Part shown: in pieces, positions 12,401 to 23,719 of the stretch
Layout of the letters: every line of letters starts with the position of its first letter
How positions within the stretch are numbered: position 1 is the stretch's first letter
Position numbers and translations under genes: made by a program
Assembly: GCA_029207755.1 (NCBI GenBank)
Contig: JARCOQ010000006.1
Coordinates: forward strand, 31,392,522-31,456,521
DNA length: 64,000 nucleotides
From: Chamaea fasciata
Lineage: Eukaryota > Chordata > Aves > Passeriformes > Sylviidae
Direction of reading: 5' to 3'
Notes under the pieces: generated by a model
The model's database searches: none
Seen by the model: only the letters and a program-made list of their open reading frames with translations
Told to the model about the DNA's origin: nothing

Positions 12401-15188
12401 TTTCACTTAATGCACAGTAAACTTCTCCAGGGACATACTAAATAACAAACAACTTTTTTTCTTGGAGTACTGAATATCCCAGTAACAAATCAGTTATCAA
12501 ACAATACGTATCAGATCTCTGGTCGGATTTTTCAGCAATAATAATTATAATATGGTATGATAATTTTTAACTGTTAGAGGGGTATTTCCCAATACTCTGA
12601 GAAAAAAAATCCCTAATTTTTGAGGTAGTATATATTTTTAAACTACCCAATCTAGTCTTTATTTTCCAGTTATTTTGACATAGATGTCTGTCTTACAATT
12701 TTTATGTGTAGTTTTTGTTCAAAATGCTGTTAATGTATCAAGTAAATTAAATTACACGTCCTGTAGAAACTGAAGACTTTCTGAGGGAGTTCAAAACTGA
12801 GCTGGAATTTTTTGATATAGTTGTTCTTTTTAGCTCTTCAAATGCTGAGAAGCTCATTCTGCCAAGTCACCTATTAAGTGCCTAAGCAGTAGCTTTTATC
12901 GACATTTTTTCAGTGTTACACTATCTAGTGCCTTACAATTTACCTATTTTAAAAAGACATCTGCTGTGCTGTGTTGTTGAATGCTGCCAAGCTTGATTGC
13001 TAGCCAAGGCCTGTTTGTCCTTTAGTCACTGACAAATGCGTGACTGTGTTCCAGAGATGTGACAGATAATCAGCTGCCTCGCAGTGTTGGTAAAAGGTAA
13101 CCCCGACCTTTCCTACAAATAATTAGTGTCAATTATAGTCCCCACCTACATCCTTTTCACCACTGTGGTGGAAAAAAAAAAACCCAGACCTTTCCCTTAT
13201 TTTTTTCTGATAACAATTTATTAGTAAATTTTAGCAATCCAGTGCCAGAATTTTCTGCATAATTTGAATATTGAAATATATCAATCCGGGAAATATATAA
13301 ATATTAGATAAATTAGAAATATATAAAAATATCAATAGTTTGAAATATATCAAACTGGGAAACTCTGGAATCTGGTAGATTTTATTTGGTAATGTATTCT
13401 ACCTCTTGTATGGATGTTCAGATACTGATTTCTAAAAAGATAAGGTACTTGAAAGAAATTCCACATGAGGAACAAATCAGCTGAAGTGGTCTTGGGCAGA
13501 TGTTGACTTTACCTGTTGATTATTGGCAGAACACTTGAAAATTATTATTACACCAAAACAAGTATTTGAAAATAGTACACTGAACTCATTTTGTTTAATA
13601 GACATTAACTGCCTATCTCTGAAGATTCTAAGAGTGCTGTTAGCACCCTTCTGAAACTTTGCTTAGACTGATCTTTCCATGACGTTCCCTTTTTATGATA
13701 AGCAAGAATGTCTTTGCGATCCTTCTCCTGAAAAGTCAGTTACAAAGGGTAGGAGTCTGGCACTTGTAATTTGGAATTCCTTTGGTTCGTGTCGCTGTAC
13801 ATGTGTGATGATGAAACTGCATACAGCTATGCTATGTGGCTAATTAGCTGGAGATTGGATTTTGCTTCCCAAGTAACTTTTATGTGGTTGAAAATTCTGA
13901 AGCTTTGCTATCAGATGCAGCCTGATGTACTATAGAAACACACAGGTCATAAGGCTTTTCTGCCACTGGTGCAAAAGCCATTTATTGAGCACAGACAGCA
14001 CTTAAATTACAAGTTTATGCTATTTCATTTCTCAGAAACGGTGATAAATGGAAGAATTGTACACAGGGGTTTAGTCTTTCAGAGGTCTTATGCCTTCTGT
14101 TAGTATTTGCTGCGAACGAGACCAGTTAAGGCCTTGATCCAACAGAACTGTAGTTCCACGTTTATTACCAAGCATTTTTCCACTACTACATATTATTTCT
14201 AGAACTGACATTGTCTTTCTTTGTCTTCCCTAAGCTCAAAAAGTATAAATTATCTTCTTTGCTTGTATTTTTTTTAATGAAAAGGGTAATTATATCCATG
14301 CCATCAACTGCATGGGCAAGAATCTATGAAAACATAAGCATTGCAAACCAATTGAATCATCTGATTCAGCTTAGTGCAATGCATGCTTCTTCTTATCTAC
14401 CTTATCCTGTCTTTCCTTGGAATCACACAGGTCATGTATTCTGACTAATGAGGGAAATAACACTGGACACCGCCTTTGACAGTGAGTGGTGAGTGCCCAA
14501 GGCACAACTGCATTAACTGGTAGTGTATTGTTCATTTTGGTTTTAGCCTGCTAAAGAGTTGGAAGATAGGCTGTCAAGTACCAGGGGTGCTTCACTGTGC
14601 TGCTTTTATTCTTTCACTCTTATTTTGTTAGTAGGGTAATTTCTTGGACTTTGGAAGTCAATTGGATCTTGACTCCCTTAACCAGTGATACTTCTTGTTA
14701 TAAACTGCATCATTTCATCAGTCCAAACCTCAGATTATCAGTGGGTGGGCAGTATCTGCTTTTAATCTGTATGTGGTGCTGTCCTTTAAAATTCTCACCC
14801 TGTTTTTTCCCTGCTTTCATGTATATAAGTTGCTATGGAAACAACATCAATGTTGTGAGCTTCTAAATCCTGAATACATTTGAGTCTCTTGTTTTCTTTC
14901 GTCTTGTTTATATACAGTCGTTCTTTTCCTCCCACACTAAATCTGCAGCTTATTTCAGAAAGTGATGCTGAGCAAACTCTCCACTGCTGCTTCCTTAAAG
15001 TTAAATGCTAGGAGTCTGTAGTATCCAACCATCTTCATATCACAGATTCTGATACTACTTTCTGTGTTTCTGCTGATCTGAGTCTGATTCTATTTGGAGA
15101 AATCAAAGATCTAAATTTTTGTGCCAGAGAGTAATAAATATCTATAGTAATTGAAACACAAAAACTTAGACAATTGTTTTTTCTTGTA
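9466..15188. other. Unique non-coding DNA
   Basis: No recognisable gene. The open frames at 9715-10038 (minus) and 9918-10202 (plus) overlap and neither has a domain signature. At 13,090-13,115 an imperfect palindrome AAAGGT-7-ACCTTT sits beside AT-rich TAATTA-type words, and at 13,271-13,360 a diverged duplication is annotated separately. The open frames at 11,789-11,995, 14,211-14,444 and 14,597-14,866 are treated as chance. Confidence 0.55.
13271..13360. repeat. Diverged direct duplication, about 69-bp spacing
   Basis: TTGAAATATATCAATCCGGG at 13,271-13,290 recurs as TTGAAATATATCAAACTGGG from 13,340. Between the copies the sequence is itself made of AAATATATAA-type words. It looks like an old local tandem duplication within AT-rich DNA. 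Confidence 0.6.
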
Positions 15189-15750
15189 TCACAGAATGCT
15201 TGAGGTTGGAAGCGACCTTTGGAGATTGTCTGGCCCAACCCCTCTGCTTTAGCAAGAACGTCTAGAGTCAATTGTCCAGGATGATATCCAGAAGGCTTTT
15301 GAATATCTTCTGTAACAGAGACACAACACCCACTGGCCAACCTGCAGCACTGCTCAGTCACCCTCACATTGAAAAAGCGTTTCCTAACGTCCAGACAGAC
15401 TTTTCTGTGTTTCAGTTTGTGCCCATTGCCTCTGATCCTGCATACCGCTGCATGCAACCTGCAGTCAGTGCACACAGCCTCCCTTCAGGTGTGTGCAGGT
15501 AGATGAGATGCTGGCCCTGCTGCCCCCCACCAATCTTCTCTCAGTTTTACTGGGCTAAACAGTCCCAGGTCTCTCAGCTGCTCCTGCTAGGAGGGATGGC
15601 TCTCTTAGTCCACTGTGTGTCCCTTTGCTGGAGTCTCCAGTGTGACAATGGCTCCTTGCACAGGGAAGCCCAGATCCAGACACAGTGCTGCAGCTCTACA
15701 AGGGTGGCTCCACCAGCACTGCATAGAGGAGAAGGATCACATTCCTATTT
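15189..15750 (-). mobile_element. CR1 LINE fragment with ORF2 C-terminus remnant
   Basis: This is the longest CR1 copy in the window. On the plus strand it starts with ATCACAGAAT, the reverse complement of the CR1 terminal octamer, then GAGGTTGGAAGCGACC and GGCCCAACCCCTCTGC. It runs through GCCCATTGCCTCTGATCCTG near 15,421, GGGCTAAACAGTCCCAGG near 15,551 and GCATAGAGGAGAAGGATCAC near 15,721. Sense is minus. Translated on the minus strand, it retains RGNGHKLKHRK followed by VRKRFFNVRVTEQ, the familiar end of CR1 ORF2, inside a frame that is open from 15,475 to 15,035 and runs out past the element's 3' end. Later residues lose the family pattern, so this is a dead 5'-truncated copy and not a gene. 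Confidence 0.95.
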
Positions 15751-18700
15751 GAATATTTCACCTTTCCCCTCCCTAGTGTGAAGTATAGATGAAGTTTCTA
15801 TGATAAACTCTTAATGTAAGTGAGGTACCTGATGGAAAACTAGCAGCAGACTTTTTAATATAGTCATGTTTCATAGTTTTTTATCTATTGCTTGAACACT
15901 GTTCAAGACCAAAACTTAAGACAGAGTTGAAAGTCACTCCAGGCTAAAAGGAAGTGAATATTAAATAAAGTTTAAGAAGCCAAACCAGAAGCCAAATGAG
16001 AAGGCAATTGTAATCTAGAAGTACTATAACAAAAAAGGTGATTCACTTCCTAGAATAAAGGATACATCTGGCAGGTGGTCTGCTAAAATTACTAATGTGT
16101 TATGTTATGTTATACTCTAGAGAAATAAGCTACCAAAAAAGTACAAACTTAACATCTAAGTGGAGGTAAATGCTGCTATTTGTTTAAGCAATTCTGGAAT
16201 GCTTTGGCATTGTTTCACTTCCTAGCACAAAAGAAGAAATGACCTCTTCATGAAAAGAATTCTGTGGATAAGCTGGTTGCTACCTTATCAACTCTGCTAT
16301 TGTAGTTATGCCAGCCAGACATGTTAGTGTGACTTAGACATACCCTGCTATGGTATTTATACTTTGTCAGAAGTGTTTTGAGATTGATTTGTGACCTCAT
16401 CTGGCATTGAGAGATGCTGCCAAGTTCTCAGAATTGATAAATTTTAAGTCCCCTTTCCAAGTTTATTTAAAACCTTCTGTCTTCAAAGAACTTGGAAAAA
16501 TATGCTGGTTTGCTACCTTTATCATGCTTATTGTCTGCTGATGTTCCCATTCATCTGCTCTTTCCAGATCTTATTGCTTCTAACAAATGATGATCTGAAA
16601 TACCATAGCTACTGGAATTTCTTTCTGATACTTTTGAGCTTAGATTTGAAATAGTAATTTTTCCAGGGGGACTGTGAAGTTGAAAAAACGCTGCATTCAG
16701 GGTGTGTGGATCTAACTGTAAGGAAGGGCAGATCTTTAAATGTTCTCTGCTTAGCTCTGAGGAGAGTCAGAGATAGATTGGACTAGCCCAACATGCTCTC
16801 TATCACTTAATACGCCAATCTAATCAGGCAAGAACAACTCTTTTGAGATGAGAGCCACAAGTATGGTCATGTCTAGGGAAGTGCTATTTTTAGTAAGCTG
16901 ATTCTCAGCATTGTGCAATGTTGAAAGTAATGGGTGGGGGAGCTGGAAAGAGATCATTTGGAGTTGATTTTGTTACTTAAATTCTTCTTTGCCTTTCCTA
17001 TTGAACAAAATTAGGTTGGTCAGAGGTATATTAAAAAGTATACTTATTGTATGCTGGGTAGTAGTGCAAGGGGTAGAAAAATACAACAAAATGCAAGTGG
17101 CTGAAAGAGATTGAGGCTACCGGGAAAAGAGAGTGTAGATATGGACAAACAAATTTTTTTTTATTTAAGAGTAACAAGCCCCATCCTAATTATTAGCAAT
17201 GACTCAGCTATCTCCAGATTATTCAAGTTGTGCAGAAATAGAACAGTTTTAATTGATTCTTGTTGGTTTAGATCTTTGTGCCAAGCAGGCCTGAGGTAGG
17301 ATTTGTGAGGAGGTCTAGGTCAGTTGTAAAACTCTCTTGCAAAGCATTTGCAAGAATTGTGGACAACATGTAAAAATCAATGTTCCTGCCCCATTTTTCC
17401 ATTGACAAACTCTTCTTCCTGCCATTTTTTTTCCATTTCTCACAATTGATATTGTATAAATGTAGTGATTAGCTGTTAAGAATGGTTTCTCAAAATGGGG
17501 ACCAGGAATGCATATCCTAATTACTACAGCATGAAAGAACAGCCCATGAAGTGGTATGAAGCAAGCTTTTGAAATGAAGGGACAGCAAATTTGGAATACA
17601 AGGGCCAGAGGCTTTCTGGCAGCTGCTCTCAATGAGTTACAAACCTGAAGCAGTGATTTAAGGAAGAGGAAGCGTTGCCAGTGGAGAAGGTGCAGTTCAG
17701 CAGGACAATAGCAATAGCCCAGGGATGTGGCTTTAGGTTTTAGGTAAGGAGAAGGTGATGAAGGATAACAGTGAAGTAAGTAAGAGTTTCAGATTTATGT
17801 ATCATAAATGGAGGAAAGAAGAGGCTTGGAGGCTGACAGCTTATCTTCCTAAATATCTAAAAGTGATGTTTGAGCAATACTTACAAATTTTCAGCATAGA
17901 GGAGTTGGCTGTTGGCATCTAAGCAGGGGGAATAACCTTTGTCCTGGGTATTTGTTCATTATGCTTCCTCTATAAATTGCAATATGTGAGGAACCTCTTA
18001 TTGAGAAGGTAATATAATTTTCACTTCAGAATTGTTTGTCCTACTCTTGGAGAAAAGATGGGAAAACAGTTCCTTTTCATTATGTAACTAAAAATCTCAA
18101 ATTTATACTTCTCTATTCAAGTGTAGAATATGCAATAAGACTTCATAATGTATGCTGCCAAGTTTGGTTTTCCAATGCAGTGGGAAGCAAAAATTTCTAG
18201 CACTGTCAGCAATTCAGGCCTCTGTGCTGAGACTGGCATTTGATGTTCGCAGGAACTCAGGCTTGTAGGGATCTCCAGTTCATAAGGGAGACAAAACTTG
18301 GGTTTTTTGGGTTCTGGAAGCTAGGTGGCCTGGGGTGCTCTTCAGAGCTTAATCTGAACTCTTGCTTAGGGCTATAAATTAATGTACATCACACAGTCAG
18401 GACCGGAAAACTTTCAAGTACAAATTGACCAGATAAACTATTAATTGTCTTGACAATATCCTTGGCATTCTCTGGAAGCACAATGCATTTCAGAAGCAGT
18501 TTCTCATTTTTTTGGGTTTTTTTAGGTCACAGTTGACCTCTTTGTGATATTTCCAAAATTCTGAGGATAACTTGAAGACACTTCCTTTCTATGTGTTAGT
18601 TCTGTTTTGAAGGTTTGCTATTTTCTCTTAAAAGTGCATGTTTAAGCATTCATTTTTGGGAGAATCTTGAATAGTATGTCTTTTTGAGCTCAAGTTCACA

Positions 18701-20277
18701 TTTCTTCTCCTAAATACCATCTTAAAGATCTGAAAAGTGAATATTTATCCATTCTGTAGTTCTCCTTATTTAAAATCTGCTCAATACACCATAGAATTTG
18801 GGGTGTTTTCTGGGGATAAGTGCAAACAAAGTTGTATGTACGTTATAGTGTGTATACATATATATGTAAAGCTTTTTAACTTATATAATCCATTAAATAA
18901 TACAATTCCATAGCCAAGCAAAAAGAAAAAAAAATAGAGTTCATTTTAGATTATTTTTAATCTTACTTAAAATACAGCAGAAATTTATCCATAACTGTAT
19001 GTCCAAACCGCTAAAAAGCAGCTTAATTTAACTTTTGCATTATTTTGTATTTGAGGCAGTTATACCTTCATTGTTGCCTTTTTGCTAAATTATATCAGAA
19101 AGTAAAATACTAAACGTAGGATAGGAAATAGTGTGGAAATTGCTCCAGAAATTCAGCAGCGTTTTTAACCCTGGTATAAAACATAAGGGATCTAGTCTTA
19201 TTAGGTTAAGACTCTTTCATCTCTAATTAATTACAAAATGGCTTCAGGGTTTCCTTTTAAAAAATTTAAATATTTGTTTTTAAGAAAACCAAAGTTGCTT
19301 CTCTCTTCTCTCCTGTTTTATGGCTGTACTCATGTGATGAGGAATGTGTCTCAAAGGGCAACTGTGAATAAAAGAGTATATTTGCTGTGATAAGAATTTC
19401 CCAAATTCCCAACTGTCTAAAAAATCTTTCTGCAATGCTCTTGTGATTGTTTTATTTAAATGCATTATGCACCTTAGATACTTAAATCAACTCATTGCTT
19501 TATTCAACATAGATAGAATTCTCTGACAGCATCTTTGCCAAGTACCTGACTGAATCCACAGTACAGAAAATTCATCAGAGTTGTTATTGGTGACAATCTG
19601 AAAATACAAAGCCAATAGAGTTGCACTCAGTGTTCAGTAGCTGGAGGAGCTACAAACAAGTTTGACCCTGGATAAAATTAACAGTTAATGTCTGAATTCC
19701 CGTTTGCTCATCTACAGGTTGTGTCTCAGGCAGTTAATTATAGTCATGTCTTGGGAATTGGATATCAGTACTTTTTTTATTGGGTTGTCATCACCCGGAA
19801 CCTTGGAAAAACATTATCAACTACTCTGTGCTTCAGCATACCACCTACAGGTATTCATCATGTTTATACACTGCTTTGCATTCTAGCAAGTTGACCAAAC
19901 AATATTAAAAAGAAAAAAAAGGTCTTTTTAAATTTGAGACCTTTGATAGATGATGATTTCTTTATGATTATGACAGTCCAATTTGCCTTCATGAGTCTTT
20001 TTCATTTGAATATATCATCAAGTGATTACAGAAATTAAATGAGGGTCAGAAAGATCAGTAATTGTTAATGATATTCAGGATGGCTCAGCACTAGGTGTTT
20101 TCCTACCTGGATAGTTAATATTTGGAGGAATAATTTCAATGCCTTGCAATAAATAAAATGTTGATTTTAATATAGTAATTACTTCTTAACTTAGGATCTG
20201 TCCTTTCAAAATTTCCTATCCAAGAGTGACAATGCCTTTTAAAATTTTTTATTGTTCATGCTTTTAAAACTGTTAGA
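15751..20277. other. Unique non-coding DNA
   Basis: No gene or named repeat is recognisable. A short TGTTA triplication lies near 16,099-16,113 and alternating TA/TG dinucleotides near 18,848-18,868. The open frames at 17,111-17,299, 17,315-17,632 (minus), 19,280-19,465 (minus) and 19,688-19,894 have no domain signature. Confidence 0.55.
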
Positions 20278-20371
20278 ATGCAAATTAATTATTCATAAAA
20301 GAATGCATTTTAATACATTGTATGCAAATCACAGTTCTTGTGTTGATTTAACAATTAAATGTTGCATTAAT
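20278..20371. promoter_or_regulatory. Cluster of four POU-type binding motifs
   Basis: Within 94 bp lie two perfect octamers ATGCAAAT (20,278-20,285 and 20,322-20,329) and two GCAT-TAAT type words, GCATTTTAAT at 20,305-20,314 and GCATTAAT at 20,364-20,371. The first octamer runs straight into TAATTATTCAT. Octamer and GCATn(0-3)TAAT words are known recognition patterns for POU-domain factors of the OCT and BRN groups. Single octamers are common in AT-rich DNA and several others occur in this window; it is the clustering that stands out. Enhancer function is inferred. Confidence 0.4.
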
Positions 20372-22949
20372 AGAGATATATGTTTTATATTGCATGGAGC
20401 TGGTTTGAGACAGCTGGAAACCAGTTTGTGAAGGAAAATAGCAGGACAGGCTAAACTACAGTGGTAAATGGTATGCTGATACAAGTATCTATAGATAAGG
20501 CTGAGAATAATGTTATTTCTGTCCCAAAACTGAAGACTGTTAGCAATGTTCTGGTGAAGGATTGGTGAATACTAGTTTTCTTTCAGCTCTGATTGCTCTG
20601 AGCAGCTGTTCTCCAGGTACTACAAGTGACATTAGGAAGCTCATTTGAATTAATGTGGGAGTAGGATTTGAGCAAAGATACCAAATTATGTGTTCTATTT
20701 TCAGCTCTGTTCTAATACAGCAGGCAAGTGGTTATCTTTAAGCACTTAAATACTCATTGTAGGGTCAGTATGACTCTATGCCTTGCACTTACATTTTTAT
20801 GTAAGAGGAGCATGCTAGCAGCCGCTATTTCAGCGGTTCTGGAGCTTTCCTAGAAACACAAACATACCAGTGTACCTGAGCCTTGGGGGACTACCAGAGG
20901 TTATTCAGTCTCACAGCTTCACTGTTGGTCCAGTTCACATCCTTTGACGTTATGATTTTAGTGGGTTTTGCCAAAAGAAATTTTATGACTGTGCAGAGCT
21001 AGCATCAGAAACTGTTTATGGGACTTCCGTGGAGCTTTTAGGTAAAATCAGGTTAGCTTCTCGCAATTTGTGTTTTAATTGTTTGCTGAATTGGAGCTGT
21101 AATCTGCACTTGGGTTAAGCTTCTTCTAATTTCTGCCTAATCACTTATGAAACTGCAGAGAAAGAAAGGTTGCGTGTACAGGTATTGTTAAGTCCTATGA
21201 GATACTGCAGGAAAAAGCTCCATCAGCCTTTTCTGGATAAAAATGTACCTGCACTACAGAGTTCTAGATCCCTAAATATTGAATTATGAACTTGAAATCT
21301 TAAACCAGGTTTTTATTTAAAAATGGATTCAAAAACATTTTAATGGGTATATTTCCGCTGTACTTTAAGGTGCCTGCATATGTATAGATACAGAGATATG
21401 GAGATGCATCCTGAAACTTTTCCAGGCTGTAACATATTGTTTAAAAACTCATGGCCTCTATGTTTCCAAGAGCTATTTTAGCCTGTCTGTGGAGAGTATT
21501 GTGATAGTAACCACACTTAGCGCAAAAAAAGTGATAGAAAACCTGTTTGTGTCTTCCCTTACTGAAGAGCATTTAATTTTTTTTTAAAGTCAGTGACTGT
21601 ATCAATGCATAAAAAAAAAAGAGACTGGATGTGCAGTCTGTCTCATGTTGCTTATTAACAAAAGAAGTTAGTGAACCAATCATGGTGAAATGGTGTACTT
21701 GTAGTGCAGCCTGGTTTTGTTTTAATACTTAGTATGTAAATAATTACTTCAGTAGTTTAATGTTTTCCAGGCAAAAGCTTCAGAATTGGGTTGCCAAATC
21801 AACAGACATCCCTTTTTGATCAAAAAGTACTGCTGAACAGTAGTCATGGCTCCAAAAGTATGTGTTTGAGTCACAGGAGCAGGGAGTACTTTTGCCGGAT
21901 GCTAGAACACACTCTTACTCCCAGCTGCAGTTTGAGAGATGTGGACATCCACCCATCTTTTTTAAGAAGGCTAAGAGGCACAGAAACAAGACTAAATTAG
22001 CATTTGTGTTGAAGCACCTGTTTAAATATACTGGAACGTTTCCTGGAATGAAACTCCAACACCTCAGAGATCTAAACAGAATTTAGTTACTTGTTTCCTT
22101 GTGGGCCCCTCCCAGGTCACTTTCACAGAGCTCTGTACTCAGTTTCAGAGAAACTTAGACAAGGAAAAGAGGGTAAAGATGCTGAGGGAAGAAATGTGTA
22201 AAATCCACCCTAGTGGACCTTAGTTCTCTGCCTAGGAATCCACTGTGACACCTCTGCCCTTGGATTCTGAGAGCAGCGAACTCACTTGGAGTGGTGGAAC
22301 AGCAGAGCTTTGTCTACAAGTTATATTCAAAGGCAAAAAATCTGCTGTAGCCCTCGAAAAGTATAACTGAACAAGGAAATGCAATTATTTCATATATGTA
22401 TTAAGTCAATCCTTGCTAACAACTGGGAAATTCTGGCCAATACTCTGAACTCTTGTGTATGAAATGCAGTATGCTTGCTTAGATATATTTAATGCTTCTA
22501 AATTACTTTTTGAGAGCTTTAGGCTGATGGGTACTGCTTGTGCTCTCTAGCTTATATTCCTGACTCCTTAGGCAGTTGAGATATGAGTTCGTGACAGGTC
22601 TTGAAGAGCAGGAATTTTTATGAGCAGTTTTAAATTGCTCACAAATTTTTTCCTACTTCTAACTGAAATTTTTAAAAAAAAAAGTTATTCTAAATAGAAT
22701 AAAATTGGTTTACATGGTGATTGCAATGTACAATCTTTGGAAGTCGTCTGACAAGCAGCAACCTTTAACCATTTAAGATCAACCGATGTGCTCATGAACA
22801 CTAGGAATTGTGATGTCAGGGGTTAGCTTATTGTGAATGGATGGGGACTTAGGCTTTATTGTTGGAAAACCAGCTGACTATTGTATAACGGTTATCCCTA
22901 ATGGTTATTTCCTCAGTAAGGACAATTATTCACCCTGAGCGCTTAGACA
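20372..22949. other. Unique non-coding DNA upstream of the CpG island
   Basis: No gene is recognisable. Overlapping open frames at 21,791-22,000 and 21,862-22,086 are in different frames and neither resembles a known protein. The base composition stays AT-rich until about 22,950, where CpG density rises sharply. Confidence 0.55.
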
Positions 22950-23101
22950 GTGCCCCGTCAATTTTGGCGTTTCAGTTTGGTGCATCAGAGGCGCTTCCCT
23001 GGCCGCGTTCACACGGTAATTCGCGGCGCCGGGGCCCGGGCGGCTCTCGGCGCGGCCCCATCGCCGCCGGGCGCGGGGGGCGCGGGGCGCTCGGCGGGCG
23101 C

Positions 23102-23125
23102 GGGGCCGGGCCGGGCCGGGCCGGG
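23102..23125 (+). other. CCGGG tandem tract with G-quadruplex potential
   Basis: Five G-runs (GGGG then four GGG) are separated by CC only, at 23,102-23,105, 23,108-23,110, 23,113-23,115, 23,118-23,120 and 23,123-23,125. This satisfies the canonical G-quadruplex pattern on the plus strand, with 2-base loops. A six-G run at 23,075-23,080 and a GGGG at 23,084-23,087 lie just upstream. It is also a short tandem repeat and may vary in copy number. Confidence 0.85.
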
Positions 23126-23143
23126 CCGCTGTTGGCTGTTGCC

Positions 23144-23230
23144 ATGGCTCCGGCAAGCCGGGGGAGCCCAATGAGCGCTCTGCGGCGGTGCCGAGGGGAC
23201 CAGCCATTTTGCTTATGGGAAACAATGTGA
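23144..23230 (+). CDS. Small ORF in CpG island, possible uORF
   Basis: The ATG at 23,144 sits in GCCATGG, a perfect Kozak context. The frame encodes 28 residues, beginning MAPASRG and ending LWETM, and stops with TGA at 23,228-23,230. The frame is also open upstream, but that part has no better start. If the transcript runs rightwards and begins upstream of this point, the ORF would be an upstream or stand-alone small ORF in the first exon. A second ATG at 23,215 opens another frame (MGNNVTYY) that reads past the donor-like site at 23,303. Neither peptide resembles a family I know. GC-rich promoters often hold such ORFs by chance. Confidence 0.2.
   Translation: MAPASRGSPMSALRRCRGDQPFCLWETM
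23203..23211 (-). promoter_or_regulatory. YY1-type motif, first copy
   Basis: GCCATTTTG is the reverse complement of CAAAATGGC, matching the YY1 core AANATGGC. YY1 sites of this kind are often placed close downstream of transcription starts in CpG-island promoters. Confidence 0.5.
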
Positions 23231-23302
23231 CATATTATGCTGTGCCGTGCCGGGCAATAAACAAAAATCCCGTCGGGGGACGCAGAAGAAACGGGCGTAT
23301 CA

Positions 23303-23308
23303 GTGAGT
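23303..23308 (+). other. Candidate splice donor in CpG island
   Basis: TATCA followed by GTGAGTATT gives an intron-side match to the GTRAGT donor consensus. The last exon base would be A rather than the preferred G. It would end a first exon covering the CCAAT word, the G-rich tract and the first YY1 motif. No matching acceptor could be assigned with confidence downstream. Confidence 0.35.
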
Positions 23309-23338
23309 ATTCGCGGCAGCAGAGCGGGCTCGCGAGCT

Positions 23339-23347
23339 GCCATTTTG
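23339..23347 (-). promoter_or_regulatory. YY1-type motif, second copy
   Basis: A second exact GCCATTTTG lies 136 bp downstream of the first and in the same orientation. Identical spacing partners inside one island support a real promoter-proximal pair over a chance word, but binding is not shown. Confidence 0.5.
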
Positions 23348-23713
23348 ACAGGCTGGCGGCTGCCGCTCCCGCCGCTGATCGGGGGAGGTGGAATGCGGGG
23401 CGATAGTGCTGCATATCTGCTGTCAGGCAGCGGAGCGGGGGTTTGTCGTGTGAAGGCAGGGTTCCTCCGCAGTGCTGTCTAGGCAGCTCGCTGGCCGCCG
23501 CTCGGAGCGGGGCCGGGGATCCAGGGGAAGGGCAGGGAGTCGCCGCCGCTGCCGCTCGGAGCGCGGCTGGCGCCGGGCGCTGCCAGGAGCAGGTGTGCGG
23601 CTCGGCCCGGCCCGGCGCCGCTGCGGCTCCCGGGCTGCTCCCGCCGGGCGAGCGGCTGCCGCTGGGCTCCGCCACAAAAGGAGCCGCTGTGCGCCTCGGC
23701 TGCTGCGGGAGAG

Positions 23714-23719
23714 GTACCT
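23714..23719 (+). other. Candidate splice donor, palindromic GGTACC
   Basis: GGGAGAG followed by GTACCT is an acceptable donor on the plus strand. Because GGTACC is palindromic, the minus strand also reads CCCAG followed by GTACCT, an equally acceptable donor for leftward transcription. The site therefore fits either direction and does not settle which one is used. Confidence 0.3.

Noticed and set aside
12618..12645. let-7-like start TGAGGTAGTA
   Set aside because: Only the first ten bases match. The local fold GGTAGT/ACTACC is 6 bp and lacks the long arm of a let-7 precursor.
15035..15475. 146-codon minus-strand ORF, the second longest in the window
   Set aside because: Its N-terminal half is the degraded C-terminus of CR1 ORF2 (RGNGHKLKHRK) and the rest reads past the element's 3' end into flanking DNA. 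It is a retrotransposon relic, not a host gene.
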